Positions 49,119-57,847 of a stretch of 64,000 nt of DNA are shown one piece after another. A model generated the notes under the pieces. It was not told where the DNA came from and made no database searches. It saw nothing but the letters and a program-made list of their open reading frames with translations. Each line of letters opens with the position of its first letter. The stretch's first letter is position 1. Made by a program: the position numbers and the translations under genes. Source of the DNA: JAFDBW01 sp963825575 (GTDB lineage: Bacteria > Desulfobacterota > Desulfuromonadia > Desulfuromonadales > BM103); the NCBI GenBank assembly GCA_963825575.1, contig CAWGUB010000017.1, positions 124,001 to 188,000 of the forward strand. The letters run 5' to 3'.

Positions 49119-50377
49119 CTGGACCGCCTGTTGCTGCACAACGTTACCTGCACAGAAGCGGCGTCAGTGGGCCATGGCGGCTTGCCGGGGAGTCTCGGTC
49201 TGATTTCCGTGGTGCGATTGTGATCCCGTCTCTCGCCGAGGGGGATCGTCTCTTCGCGACCTTGCGCAGCCTGTCCGACAATCCTCCTGAATGGACGAAC
49301 TGTTTTCAGGTCGTGGTGGTCTGTAACCATGGCGAACAGGCAGCAAGGCAAGACCGGTTGCAGAACGAGATCGACCTTGCACGGTTGAATGATTATGCGC
49401 AAGGGTCGACCCTCAGCCTTGCCTGGGTCGACGCGGCCAGCCCCGGCCTCGAGGTGCCGGCCCATCTGGCGGGAGTCGGTTTTGCCAGGAAACTCGGCAT
49501 GGATTTGGCTTTGCAGTCTCTGGACTGGTCCGGAGACCCCCTGCTGGTCGGCCTTGATGCCGATACCCTGGTAGAAGATAACTATCTGCAGACCATCGAC
49601 CGACATTTTCTCCTGTCTTCCAAAGGGGCTGCGGTGCTGCCATATCGGCACCAGCCGGGTGTCGACTTTGATCAGCAGGCCGCGATAGATCGCTACGAGC
49701 TTTTCCTGCGCAGCTACGTCTACGGCTTGCGCCTGGCCGGCTCACCATACGCCTTCAATGCGGTTGGCAGCGCCATGGCCTGTCGGGCTTCCGCTTACAT
49801 TCGCTGTGGGGGGATGAACAGCCGCAAGGCCGGCGAGGACTTTTATTTTCTGCAGAAACTGGCCAAGACGGACGGGGTCGATCTGCTGTCCGGCACTATC
49901 GTTTACCCGGAACCGCGTGTTTCGCAACGGGTCCCTTTCGGCACCGGGCGCAGCATGGCCCGGCTCCTTGCTGGCGACAAGCAAGGTGTTCTCTTCTATC
50001 CGGCAGCAGTTTTTCGCATCCTGTCCGACTGGCTGAAAATCGTTGAAAACAACCTTTCGGTTGACGCTGAACAGGTTTTATCCCTTGCGACAGATGTCTC
50101 GCCTGTTCTGGCAAGCTATCTCGATAAACTCGACTGGCAATCGGTCTGGCCGAGGATGCAGAAGACCCACCACCTCCGACATCAGCTTCAGCAGGCATTC
50201 CATATCTGGTTCGATGGTTTCAGGTCTCTGCGGCTGATTCACCTGTTGTGTGATTCGGAATTTGGGCGCAGTGAATCGGTGGAGACCCTGCGGGACTATT
50301 TTGCCTGGGAGGGTTGTGCTGTTCCGACCTCCCTGGGTGGTATGCTGGAGGCACTGCGGGTTGCCGATATGGCTTAG
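49115..50377 (+). CDS. GT-A-fold glycosyltransferase-like protein
   Basis: Protein of 420 aa with a GT2-like core: DFRGAIVIPSLAEGDRLFATLRSL, then LLVGLDADTLVEDNYLQ (DxD site) and AFNAVGSAMACRASAY with KAGEDFYFLQKLAK (later GEDF motif). No membrane segment. It likely transfers a sugar to an unknown acceptor; the remaining C-terminal ~150 residues are unlike known domains. ATGA overlap with miaA suggests coupling but no shared pathway. Confidence 0.75.
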   Translation: MTGPPVAAQRYLHRSGVSGPWRLAGESRSDFRGAIVIPSLAEGDRLFATLRSLSDNPPEWTNCFQVVVVCNHGEQAARQDRLQNEIDLARLNDYAQGSTLSLAWVDAASPGLEVPAHLAGVGFARKLGMDLALQSLDWSGDPLLVGLDADTLVEDNYLQTIDRHFLLSSKGAAVLPYRHQPGVDFDQQAAIDRYELFLRSYVYGLRLAGSPYAFNAVGSAMACRASAYIRCGGMNSRKAGEDFYFLQKLAKTDGVDLLSGTIVYPEPRVSQRVPFGTGRSMARLLAGDKQGVLFYPAAVFRILSDWLKIVENNLSVDAEQVLSLATDVSPVLASYLDKLDWQSVWPRMQKTHHLRHQLQQAFHIWFDGFRSLRLIHLLCDSEFGRSESVETLRDYFAWEGCAVPTSLGGMLEALRVADMA

Positions 50378-50473
50378 TACTTGACAAACGGGCGAAAATC
50401 TAAAAAGCTGTGCTATGATGCAAATAACGTTACCGACCCTGCCCGCCTCATGGGTGGAACGAAGAGGATGCCG

Positions 50474-50860
50474 ATGAGTGAACCCGACAGCCCAGAGTAT
50501 GAAGCGGAGCAGAAGAACAAGCGCCTTGCCACGCGAGTGCCCCTGATCGTCGAGAAAATCCCGATTGAAGACGGCCAGAAAACCTTTTTCGGTTATGCCA
50601 AGGATATCAGCCGGGGAGGGCTTTTCATCGCTACGGTAAAGCCCCGCGAGCCAGGTGAAGAATTCACCATTGAGCTGACATTGCCGGTCAAACCCAGGCA
50701 CGTAATCCGTTGCCGTTCTGAAGTGATCTGGAAGCGGCACTACCACAAAAAGGCCCCTTATGAACCAGGGATGGGGATGCGCTTCCTCGATCTAGCTGAT
50801 ACTGATGGCGACAAGATTGAGGCATGGGTCGAAGAGCAGGTGGAAAGGCTGGAAGACTAG
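50474..50860 (+). CDS. PilZ-domain protein
   Basis: Protein of 128 aa with a single PilZ domain: c-di-GMP-binding arginines in RLATR (near residues 19-23) and the DISRGG motif, then strands ending GMGMRFLDL. It probably senses c-di-GMP. An extended -10 (TGCTATGAT, 50411-50419) is placed so that earlier starts at 50381 would lie upstream of the transcript; ATG at 50474 has GAGG six bases before it. Located upstream of the ferritin-like gene. Confidence 0.87.
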   Translation: MSEPDSPEYEAEQKNKRLATRVPLIVEKIPIEDGQKTFFGYAKDISRGGLFIATVKPREPGEEFTIELTLPVKPRHVIRCRSEVIWKRHYHKKAPYEPGMGMRFLDLADTDGDKIEAWVEEQVERLED

Positions 50861-50951
50861 ACTGAACGGACTGGGTCCGATGATTTCCCCGTCGTCACTC
50901 TATAGAGAATATGTTTTTTGGGGTTTATTGCAGCTTTGAAGGGAGAGCAAG

Positions 50952-51449
50952 ATGAACCAGGAGCCGACTCTGCTCGATGCGATCAAGCAGGCAATCCAAA
51001 CCGAAAAAGATGTAATGGATTTTTATCTGAAGGCCGCAGTATTGACCAATAATGCGCGTGGCAAAAAGGTCTTTGAGCAGTTGGCCAAAGAAGAGCGCGA
51101 GCATGCCGGCCATTTTTTCGAAATCTATACCGGTAGCGACCTCGGTTCTTTTGAAGATTTTATTGCTATGCCGCCATCAAAGGGCCATGTCATGCTCAAA
51201 CAGTTGGAAAAGGCCCTTGACGAGAATGTCCATGAGCGCAAGGCCATGGAGCTGGCGCTGAAGGAAGAGGAAGACCTGGTCAAAAATCTGCAAATGACAG
51301 CGTCCCGTATCGTTGATCCTGCAGTGCGTTCCGTATTCGAGCGGATGGCCCGGGAGACAGAGAACCATTATGCGATTATTGAATCGGAATATGCCCACAT
51401 GATGGGTATGGTCCATGAAACGGACATCGATACTTATGTACGTGAATAG
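50952..51449 (+). CDS. ferritin-like (rubrerythrin-type) protein
   Basis: Four-helix-bundle protein of 165 aa. ExxH-type metal ligands occur twice: KEEREHAGHFFE and ETENHYAIIESEY; TEKDVMDFYLKAA begins the bundle. A rubredoxin domain is absent, so this is the domain found in rubrerythrin-like/ferritin family proteins that store iron or reduce peroxide. GAAGGGAGAG precedes the ATG. The cytochrome gene starts before its end. Confidence 0.88.
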   Translation: MNQEPTLLDAIKQAIQTEKDVMDFYLKAAVLTNNARGKKVFEQLAKEEREHAGHFFEIYTGSDLGSFEDFIAMPPSKGHVMLKQLEKALDENVHERKAMELALKEEEDLVKNLQMTASRIVDPAVRSVFERMARETENHYAIIESEYAHMMGMVHETDIDTYVRE

Positions 51450-51768
51450 CAACTTTAGCGGATTGACCCTGTTGCTCGGCCTGCTGCTCTTGCCCGTGGC
51501 GGCGGTCGCCGTCCCCGGGGCCGTGCACGACGTTCACCGCCTGCCGGAGAATGACGAGTTCCAGAATACCATTGAAGCTCGCTGCACCATCTGTCACACG
51601 AGGGCAAGAGTGGATGAGGCGATTGGCCAGCAGGCCGACCTCGAAGAGCTCATGCAGCTCATGATTGAGCGGGGCGCTATCCTCAACGAACGCGATCAAA
51701 AGGTCCTGGGGACTTTCTGGGGCTCGCCTCTCAAGAAGGATCCGGCCTCGCCAGTGAAACCGAAATAG
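51415..51768 (+). CDS. small c-type cytochrome
   Basis: Exported protein of 117 aa: a signal peptide after the start (residues 16-34, LTLLLGLLLLPVAAVAVPGA) and one heme motif CTICH with an upstream segment ENDEFQNTIEARCTICH, typical of small periplasmic cytochromes in deltaproteobacteria. No methionine axial ligand can be assigned with certainty (a MIERG sequence follows). The ATG overlaps the ferritin gene by 35 bases; ATG at 51436 is an alternative. Translational coupling hints at an electron donor or acceptor role with the ferritin-like protein. Confidence 0.8.
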   Translation: MKRTSILMYVNSNFSGLTLLLGLLLLPVAAVAVPGAVHDVHRLPENDEFQNTIEARCTICHTRARVDEAIGQQADLEELMQLMIERGAILNERDQKVLGTFWGSPLKKDPASPVKPK

Positions 51769-51800
51769 TCGCTTGCTGCACCAGATAAAACAAAAGGACG

Positions 51801-51828
51801 GGACCGGCCATCAGGCCGGTCCTGTTTG
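51801..51828 (+). terminator. terminator hairpin X, copy 1
   Basis: Stem GGACCGGCC/GGCCGGTCC with loop ATCA, followed by CTGTTTGTT. It ends the ferritin-cytochrome transcript. The same hairpin with the same loop recurs at 52607-52628. Confidence 0.75.
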
Positions 51829-51831
51829 TTG

Positions 51832-51866
51832 ACAAACCCCGCACCGATGCGGGGTTTGTTTTTTTG
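51832..51866 (+). terminator. terminator hairpin Y
   Basis: Stem ACAAACCCCGC (51832-51842)/GCGGGGTTTGT (51849-51859) with a 6-base loop, followed by a T run. A second strong terminator directly behind the first. Confidence 0.85.
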
Positions 51867-51894
51867 CCTGGCAGGTGGAGTTTCTATAAAGCGT

Positions 51895-51929
51895 AAGGGC
51901 AACAGATGGTTAATCTGTTGCCCTTTTTC
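51895..51929 (+). terminator. terminator hairpin Z, copy 1
   Basis: Stem AAGGGCAACAGAT/ATCTGTTGCCCTT (13 bp, 51895-51925) with loop GGTTA, followed by Ts. A copy with reverse-complement loop lies at 52540-52568. Confidence 0.8.
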
Positions 51930-52177
51930 ATGGTCTACTGGACTTCAAAAGACAAAAGGGTTTTAAGTTCCGATGCCTGCCGGTTGCAATCGATCTCACC
52001 AGCACGATTTTGCCAGCCCATAAAGAGCAGCAGAACAGCGAGGCCCCCTGCAACGGGCCGGCTCGTCTCCGTCTTCTGTTCCGGAAGCCATATCAGCATC
52101 GCGAACGTCTATAGCTCTCCGTAGGACGAAGGCACTTTTGGCCTATACTTTTGTTGCCGGACACAAGTATGGCGTCT

Positions 52178-52208
52178 GGCGGGACGCGACCCGCCGGTTT
52201 TGCTTTTA
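52178..52208 (+). repeat. dispersed GC-rich hairpin repeat, copy 2
   Basis: 31-base match (inverse orientation) to 776-806, carrying the stem GGCGGG/CCCGCC. Upstream sequence TACTTTTGT...GGCGTCTGGC is also shared, with internal bases missing. Confidence 0.65.
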
Positions 52209-52481
52209 GATTTGAAATCAAAAGGATAGACCAGAACCCGGGGGCTGCGGCTCCCCGATGCGCCTTACTCGTTTACTGCCTAAAAGAGTAAGCAGAAAAG
52301 GGCCTGCGCTGCGCTAGGCATAGACGTCGGCATGATTCCTGTGATTTCTAATGGCCTCTGTGTACGGGAGCAGGCCCGTTGCAGGGCGCCTCACGGGACT
52401 GCTTTCTTGACCCGGTGGCCTTTAATTGCATCGTACTCAGTGAATTAATGTACAGCCCTTTCCGTTGCACACAAATAAGTA

Positions 52482-52520
52482 AGGCACAGGTGGGACGCGA
52501 TCCGCCGGTTTTTCTTTTAA
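52482..52520 (+). repeat. dispersed GC-rich hairpin repeat, diverged copy 3
   Basis: The element GGGACGCGA-CCGCCGG followed by a T-rich tail (TTTTTCTTTTAAG) matches the other copies with several changes. Confidence 0.5.
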
Positions 52521-52539
52521 GAATTTAAAGAAAAAATTA

Positions 52540-52569
52540 AGGGCAACAGATTAACCATCTGTTGCCCTC
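52540..52569 (-). terminator. terminator hairpin Z, copy 2 (inverted)
   Basis: Stem AGGGCAACAGAT (52540-52551)/ATCTGTTGCCCT (52557-52568) with loop TAACC, the reverse complement of the loop in copy 1. On the minus strand it is followed by TTAATTTTTTC, so it probably terminates leftward transcription from sucD. Confidence 0.7.
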
Positions 52570-52606
52570 TCTATCGTGAAGTCTGGCTGAACTTTGTCAG
52601 TAGCCT

Positions 52607-52635
52607 GGACCGGCCATCAGGCCGGTCCTTTTTTT
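52607..52635 (+). terminator. terminator hairpin X, copy 2
   Basis: Stem GGACCGGCC/GGCCGGTCC with loop ATCA and a seven-T run on the plus strand. Identical stem and loop to 51801-51822. It lies just behind the minus-strand sucD stop. Confidence 0.75.
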
Positions 52636-52653
52636 ATAGAATATCGGGCAAGC

Positions 52654-53526
52654 TCAGGGTTGCCAGATTTTCAACAGAGCCTCGGCCATCTCAGCCGGGC
52701 TGTCGGCAACGCTCACTCCACATTCTCGCAGGAAAGCTTTCTTGCTCGCAGCATCCCCCTTGCCACCGGAGATGATGGCACCGGCATGTCCCATGCGTTT
52801 ACCGGCGGGAGCCGTAGCGCCGGCAATGAATGCTGCCACCGGTTTGGTCATGTGGTCCCGGACAAATGCGGCCGCCTGCTCTTCGGCGTCGCCACCGATT
52901 TCACCAATCATGATCACCGCTTCAGTTGCCGGGTCATCTTCGAACATTCTCAGCACATCCAGATGGCTGGTACCGTTAACCGGGTCGCCACCGATGCCGA
53001 CACAGGTCGTCTGGCCGATCTTACGGGTCGTGAGCTGCCAGACCGCTTCATAAGTCAGGGTTCCGGAGCGTGAGACCACGCCGACTGGGCCTTTTTTGTG
53101 GATGTAGCCGGGCATGATGCCGATCTTGCACTCTTCCGGGGTAATTATGCCCGGGCAGTTTGGGCCGATCAGGCGACAGCTCCGGCCTTCCATGTACCTG
53201 TTGACTTTGACCATGTCGAGCACCGGGACACCTTCGGTGATGCAGATCACCAGTTCGATGCCAGCATCGACTGCCTCCATGATGGCATCGGCACTGCCGA
53301 TCGGCGGCACATAGATAACCGAAGCACTGGCGCCGGTTGCCTTGACGGCGTCTTCGACTGTATTGAAAATCGGAAACCCATCGATCTTGGTGCCGCCCTT
53401 GCCGGGGGTCACGCCCCCGACCATCTGGGTGCCGTAGTCACGGGCGCCTTGAGCGTGGAAAAGACCTGTGGCGCCGGTAATCCCCTGGGTAATAACGCGT
53501 GTATTTTTGTCGACCAGTATACTCAT
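52654..53526 (-). CDS. sucD: succinyl-CoA synthetase, alpha subunit
   Basis: CoA-binding and phosphohistidine subunit of the succinate-CoA ligase of the citric-acid cycle (290 aa). The active-site histidine is in GKRMGHAGAIISGGKG near residues 245-260; the Rossmann start MSILVDKNTRVITQGITGATGLFHAQG and GVVSRSGTLTYEAVWQLT are standard. GGAGAGAACACG precedes the ATG. Second gene of sucC-sucD. Confidence 0.96.
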   Translation of the reverse strand: MSILVDKNTRVITQGITGATGLFHAQGARDYGTQMVGGVTPGKGGTKIDGFPIFNTVEDAVKATGASASVIYVPPIGSADAIMEAVDAGIELVICITEGVPVLDMVKVNRYMEGRSCRLIGPNCPGIITPEECKIGIMPGYIHKKGPVGVVSRSGTLTYEAVWQLTTRKIGQTTCVGIGGDPVNGTSHLDVLRMFEDDPATEAVIMIGEIGGDAEEQAAAFVRDHMTKPVAAFIAGATAPAGKRMGHAGAIISGGKGDAASKKAFLRECGVSVADSPAEMAEALLKIWQP

Positions 53527-53605
53527 CGTGTTCTCTCCTATTGATTCAGGTCAGAGGTGAGTGGCAAGAGGCGTGAGGATTACGATTTCCTCTATCCTCT
53601 TTCCC

Positions 53606-54769
53606 CTAACCTTTAACTGCCTTGACGATTTTTTCGGCAGCATCAGCCATACCGTCAGCGCTGACGATATTCAGCCCCGATTCGGCGAGCATCTTTTTGC
53701 CGAGTTCGACGTTGGTGCCTTCCAGTCGCACTACGAGTGGGACCTTGACGCCGAGTTGTTTCGCCCCTTCGATGACTCCGGTGGCGATGACGTCGCACTT
53801 CATGATTCCGCCGAAGATGTTGACCAGAATCCCCTTCACCTTGTCATCGGAGAGGATGAGCTTGAATGCTTCGGTGACGCGTTCGATGGTGGCACCGCCA
53901 CCTACGTCGAGGAAGTTGGCCGGATCGCCACCGTAGTGCTTGATGATGTCCATGGTCGCCATGGCCAGGCCGGCACCGTTGACCATGCAGCCGATGTTGC
54001 CATCCAGGGCGATGTAGGAGAGATCGTACTGTGAGGCTTCGATCTCATTGGCATCCTCTTCATCGTAGTCGCGCAGGTCACGGATGCGCAGGTGACGGAA
54101 GAGCGCATTGTCGTCAAGGTTCAGTTTGGCATCGAGGCAGAGCAGGTTGCCTTCGCCGGTCAAAACCAGCGGGTTAATTTCGAGCAGTGAGCAATCGGTC
54201 TCAACAAAAGCTTTGTAAAGGCTCATCAGCAGCGGCACCGCCTGCTTGACCTGGGCGATTGCAAAGCCAAGTTTGAAAGCGATTTTGCGAGACTGGAAGG
54301 CCGTCAGACCGACCACCGGATCGATAACTTCAAAAAACAGTTTCTCCGGAGTTTTGGCGGCGACTTCTTCGATGTTCACCCCCCCTTCGGCCGAAGCCAT
54401 CAGGGTGACCCTGTCAGTGACGCGATCGACCAGGAAGGAGACATAGAATTCGTCAGCGATGTTGCAGCCATTCTCAATCAGGACGCGCTTGACGATTTTG
54501 CCCTCGGGGCCGGTTTGGTGGGTCACCAGCGTCATGCCGAACATGCCTCTGGCAAACTGCTTGACCTCGTCGGCGGTCTTGGCAATCTTGACGCCGCCAC
54601 CCTTGCCGCGGCCGCCGGCATGGATCTGCGCCTTGACCGCCCAGGGCCCTTCGCCGAGGCGTTTGGCCCAGTCGCGGGCCGAGTTGCTGTTGTAGACCAC
54701 GTGACCTTCCGGGACCGGAACCCCGAAATTACGCAGGATCGCCTTGGCCTGGTACTCGTGAATATTCAT
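53606..54769 (-). CDS. sucC: succinyl-CoA synthetase, beta subunit
   Basis: ATP-grasp subunit (387 aa) forming the heterodimer with SucD and determining ATP or GTP use. MNIHEYQAKAILRNFGVPVPEG starts the family; AQIHAGGRGKGGGVKIA, EINPLVLTGEG and NIFGGIMKCDVIATG are the nucleotide and catalytic blocks. Upstream of sucD with 80 bases between and a leader of more than 300 bases before it. Confidence 0.96.
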   Translation of the reverse strand: MNIHEYQAKAILRNFGVPVPEGHVVYNSNSARDWAKRLGEGPWAVKAQIHAGGRGKGGGVKIAKTADEVKQFARGMFGMTLVTHQTGPEGKIVKRVLIENGCNIADEFYVSFLVDRVTDRVTLMASAEGGVNIEEVAAKTPEKLFFEVIDPVVGLTAFQSRKIAFKLGFAIAQVKQAVPLLMSLYKAFVETDCSLLEINPLVLTGEGNLLCLDAKLNLDDNALFRHLRIRDLRDYDEEDANEIEASQYDLSYIALDGNIGCMVNGAGLAMATMDIIKHYGGDPANFLDVGGGATIERVTEAFKLILSDDKVKGILVNIFGGIMKCDVIATGVIEGAKQLGVKVPLVVRLEGTNVELGKKMLAESGLNIVSADGMADAAEKIVKAVKG

Positions 54770-55110
54770 GGGAATTTGACCTCCGCAGGAAATGGGTTTG
54801 GTTCGCCAGCCTTTTCAGGATGGCATCAGATTTGGATCAATAGCAAAGTTGGTGCCAGAGGCACACCTTAAAAGTCTCGTAAAATCAGCGTTTGTCAAAC
54901 GGCTTATGGTGGATTTTTTCGCATCGCTGGTTAAAGTTCACCTTTTGTGGAGGGTTTTCGCCACATGGTCTGACCTTTTAACCTTTTGCCCGCGAGCAAG
55001 GTAGCGCGTTTACCTGTTTTTGTCTAAGTAAAAAAGTTTATCTTGGCTAAAAAGACATTCAGCAGCGCAAAAAGGTTTACAAGTTAAAGCTCGCCATCTG
55101 TGTGCCAATA
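54770..55110. other. intergenic region upstream of sucC
   Basis: About 340 bases between divergent-direction neighbours on the same strand (cbiO ends at 55111). A+T-richer than nearby genes and therefore a likely promoter region, but I could not identify a clear -35/-10 pair or dyad. Confidence 0.4.
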
Positions 55111-55932
55111 TCAATGGTCGTGGTTGTGTGGAATGTTGCTGTGAGGTTCGATTAAGGGGGGGTGCTCCGGAAAGGGCCTGTGGTATGGGGAGCAGACCGG
55201 GCAGGCCTGCATGGCGAAAGGTTTTTCGAGGCGACAGGTGTTCAGCAGCTCGTCATCCTGGAAGATCTTCAGAGTCGGGCCATCCGCCATGACTGTCCCT
55301 TCATGCAGTACGATAGTGCGTTCACAGAGTTCGAGGACCATGTCAAGATCATGACTGGTAACGATTCGTGTGTGGTGGAAGGCCTTGAGCAGGGCTATCA
55401 GCTGGCGTCTCGCATGTGGATCGAGACCGTTGGTCGGCTCATCCAGCACCAGAATCTCGGGCAGCATTGAAAGCACGGTTGCTATGGCTACCCGCTTCTT
55501 TTCACCGCCGGACAGGTGATAGGGGGGCTTGTCACGCAATTCATCGGCTTCGACCCTGGACAGGGCTGCACTGACCCTGGCTTCAATCTCTTCCGGAGCC
55601 AGCCCCTGGTTGATCGGACCGAAGGCGACATCGTCATAGACTGTCGGCATGAACAGCTGGTCGTCCGGATCCTGGAAAACCATCCCGACCGTGCGCCTGA
55701 TGACCGCCAGGGAATCTTTCGTGAGCTGGTCATCGCCGATAATAATGTCGCCAGAGGTTGCGCTCAGGTAGCCGTTGAGGTGTAGTAGCAATGTCGATTT
55801 TCCGGCGCCATTGGCACCGATAATCCCGACAGATTCGCCATGCTCAATGCGGAGCGAGACGTCCTTCAGTGCAATGGTGCCATCGGCATAGACATGTTTG
55901 AGATGTCGCGTTTCGACGATATGATGGCTCAT
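55111..55932 (-). CDS. cbiO: ECF transporter ATP-binding protein, Ni/Co type
   Basis: ABC ATPase of 273 aa energising metal import with CbiQ and CbiM. Walker A GANGAGKST near residue 40, Q-loop QDPDDQLF, signature LSGGEKKR and Walker B EILVLDEPTNGLDP. The tail is rich in cysteine and histidine (MQACPVCSPYHRPFPEH ... HNHDH), an unusual extension that could bind nickel or cobalt. TAATG junction with cbiQ indicates coupling. Confidence 0.92.
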   Translation of the reverse strand: MSHHIVETRHLKHVYADGTIALKDVSLRIEHGESVGIIGANGAGKSTLLLHLNGYLSATSGDIIIGDDQLTKDSLAVIRRTVGMVFQDPDDQLFMPTVYDDVAFGPINQGLAPEEIEARVSAALSRVEADELRDKPPYHLSGGEKKRVAIATVLSMLPEILVLDEPTNGLDPHARRQLIALLKAFHHTRIVTSHDLDMVLELCERTIVLHEGTVMADGPTLKIFQDDELLNTCRLEKPFAMQACPVCSPYHRPFPEHPPLIEPHSNIPHNHDH

Positions 55933-56744
55933 TACATCTCCCCTGTGAAAAAACTGCCTAGCAATTGCGGAGCGTTGTAGAGGCGCAGCAGGATAAACAG
56001 GGTGACCCAGCAGGCTGTGAATAAAAGCTCCTGTTTGCCGAAATGACTTTGTCTGCGTCTTGAATGGACCTCGCCGGAGAACCCGCGCGCCAGCATCGCC
56101 ATGTGAATTCGTTCGGCGCGCTCCCAGGTCCGCAACAACAGGTGACCGGCCAGTGAACCGAAGTGGCGTAGGCTGAGCCCGCGCCGGCCAAAGGTTCGCA
56201 ATTGTCTGGCGCGGGCGGTGCGGACGCCCTCATCGGTGAGAACGAAGATGTAGCGGTAGAGGAAAAGCAGCTGTATGGCAAAAGTCTGCGGCATCTTCAG
56301 CTTTTCCAGTGCCTCACAGATGGCCGGGAAGCCGGTTGTCGCGACCAGGATGATCGCTGCACTGGCTGTCAGAATGGCACGCATGAGGATTGACAGGCAG
56401 GAGACCCACCCGCCCCAGATATCCAAGGTGCCGAACTGCATGATGACCTGTCTGTCGAAAATCGGGTTGAAGAGGCCGACCAACAGGGCAAAGGGTATGA
56501 CAATCAAGACCTTGCGCAGGATGTAGCCCGGCGGCAGGTCAGCAATAGCGACCAGGGCTATTGGATAGATGAGGAACGGCAGCATTGCCGAGATCTCGTA
56601 CTTGTCGAAAGACACAACGCAGATGATGAAACAAAGCGTGGTCAGCAACTTGGCTCGCGGATCGAGCCGGTGGGTTGCTGTCTGCCGCAGGGCCAGCAGG
56701 TCGAGCTGCTTGAAGTCGAGAAAAGAACCGTCTATGGCCAGCAT
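55932..56744 (-). CDS. cbiQ: ECF transporter transmembrane protein CbiQ
   Basis: Membrane scaffold protein of 270 aa connecting the substrate-binding CbiM with the ATPase. Several hydrophobic helices, then coupling-helix motifs with ARxR-type sequence (RTARARQLRTFGRRG; LARGFSGE). Starts and ends in TAATG-type overlaps with cbiM and cbiO, so the three form one operon. Confidence 0.92.
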   Translation of the reverse strand: MLAIDGSFLDFKQLDLLALRQTATHRLDPRAKLLTTLCFIICVVSFDKYEISAMLPFLIYPIALVAIADLPPGYILRKVLIVIPFALLVGLFNPIFDRQVIMQFGTLDIWGGWVSCLSILMRAILTASAAIILVATTGFPAICEALEKLKMPQTFAIQLLFLYRYIFVLTDEGVRTARARQLRTFGRRGLSLRHFGSLAGHLLLRTWERAERIHMAMLARGFSGEVHSRRRQSHFGKQELLFTACWVTLFILLRLYNAPQLLGSFFTGEM

Positions 56745-57748
56745 TAGGTTCTTCTCCTTCTGCGCAAGACAAAGCCGGTCAAGATGCAGATGGCCAGGGT
56801 CAAGGCTCCGCCGAAGATTCCTGAAAGACCCTTCCCTACGCGTTGGCTGCTGCCGCGGCCTGCTCGTTCAGGCAGAGCGTAGTCGGGCAAGATTGCGGTC
56901 TTCTCCTGAATTGCTTCCAGGGCTTGATACCCCTTGAGGCCAATTTTTGGCAGTTCGTGTGATCCAGTGATCCTGGCGATTGACCATTCGAGACCATCCG
57001 GGTGCTCCGAAGCAAACCAGGAAAGGACCCCGCCGATCAATACCGCAGCAATCAGGAAGATGGCCAGTAGCGAACGTAACGGCAGGTCCCCGAGGGGTTT
57101 CTCCTGCATGATGCTTTCAAGGACTTCAGGCCGGGCGCGATAGACGAATGAGACGACCAGGGCCGTGACGATGCCTTCAACTACACCGATGGCCAGATGG
57201 ATCGGCTGCATCAAGAGAATAAAAGTATCAAATGGCAGGGAAGAGACGCCGGATATGACAGTTTGCAATACGACCGCCAGAGATCCGCACTGCAGAGCGA
57301 TCACCGCGGCTATAATTGCGGCAAAGACCATGCGCGACTGAGACGGTTCTTTGTCGACCAGCTTCCTGTAAACGAAGGGATAGGCTACGAACGCCGGAAA
57401 TACCCCGAGATTGAAGATGTTGCAGCCGAGGGCGAGCAGCCCTCCATCGGCAAAGAAGAGAGCCTGTACCATCAGGACTGAGGTAATTGACAGGAAGGCT
57501 GCAGATGGACCGAGCAGGATGGCCAGCAGCAGTCCGCCGCCGAGATGTCCGCTCGAACCGGTTGCCGGGATGGTGAAATTGATCATCTGGGCGGCAAAAA
57601 CAAAAGCCCCGAGAACCCCCATCAAGGGGACTTTGCGATCATCAAGTTGTTTTCGCACCTGTGCCGAACATAGGGCGATTGTCCCTGCTGATGCGGCCCA
57701 GAAAGCGACGCCGACAGCGGGAGAGACGAGAGCGTCTGCCATGTGCAT
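56744..57748 (-). CDS. cbiM: ECF transporter metal-binding protein CbiM with PDGLE domain
   Basis: Substrate-binding membrane protein of 334 aa. The N-terminus MHMADALVSPAVG keeps the N-terminal amine/His2 pattern that binds Ni2+ or Co2+, and ATGSSGHLGGGLLLAILLGPSAAF is the core block. The C-terminal part carries a PDGLE element (EHPDGLEWSI, near residue 240) of the CbiN/NikN type and a terminal helix, so no separate CbiN is needed. Nickel rather than cobalt is suggested by the NikR-like dyad upstream; otherwise undecided. A strong promoter lies at 57812-57840. Confidence 0.88.
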   Translation of the reverse strand: MHMADALVSPAVGVAFWAASAGTIALCSAQVRKQLDDRKVPLMGVLGAFVFAAQMINFTIPATGSSGHLGGGLLLAILLGPSAAFLSITSVLMVQALFFADGGLLALGCNIFNLGVFPAFVAYPFVYRKLVDKEPSQSRMVFAAIIAAVIALQCGSLAVVLQTVISGVSSLPFDTFILLMQPIHLAIGVVEGIVTALVVSFVYRARPEVLESIMQEKPLGDLPLRSLLAIFLIAAVLIGGVLSWFASEHPDGLEWSIARITGSHELPKIGLKGYQALEAIQEKTAILPDYALPERAGRGSSQRVGKGLSGIFGGALTLAICILTGFVLRRRRRT

Positions 57749-57811
57749 TTTGTGACGTCTCCCAGCGCTCAGGGGTGAGGTAATGGTGCAGCAAAAGCCT
57801 GTCTGTCTAAC

Positions 57812-57840
57812 ACTTTAGAGGGGGAGTGCAGCAGCGTCAA
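57812..57840 (-). promoter_or_regulatory. promoter of the cbiMQO operon
   Basis: On the minus strand, -35 TTGACG (57835-57840), 17-base spacer, -10 TAAAGT (57812-57817). Good spacing and near-consensus boxes, about 65 bases before the cbiM start. Confidence 0.65.
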
Positions 57841-57847
57841 GGACAAA

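Larger units (their letters stand above)
51769..52653. other. gene-free region of stacked terminators and repeats
   Basis: About 885 bases between the cytochrome gene and the succinyl-CoA synthetase genes. It contains three terminator hairpins at its left end, a repeat core with copies of the 31-base GC-rich element (52178-52208 and 52482-52520), and two more hairpins on its right. Small open frames, for example 51906-52124, are not credible genes. See the repeat findings. Confidence 0.6.

Noticed and set aside
51906..52124. 72-aa open frame in the terminator block
   Set aside because: Begins inside a terminator hairpin and runs through repeat sequence; no domain found.
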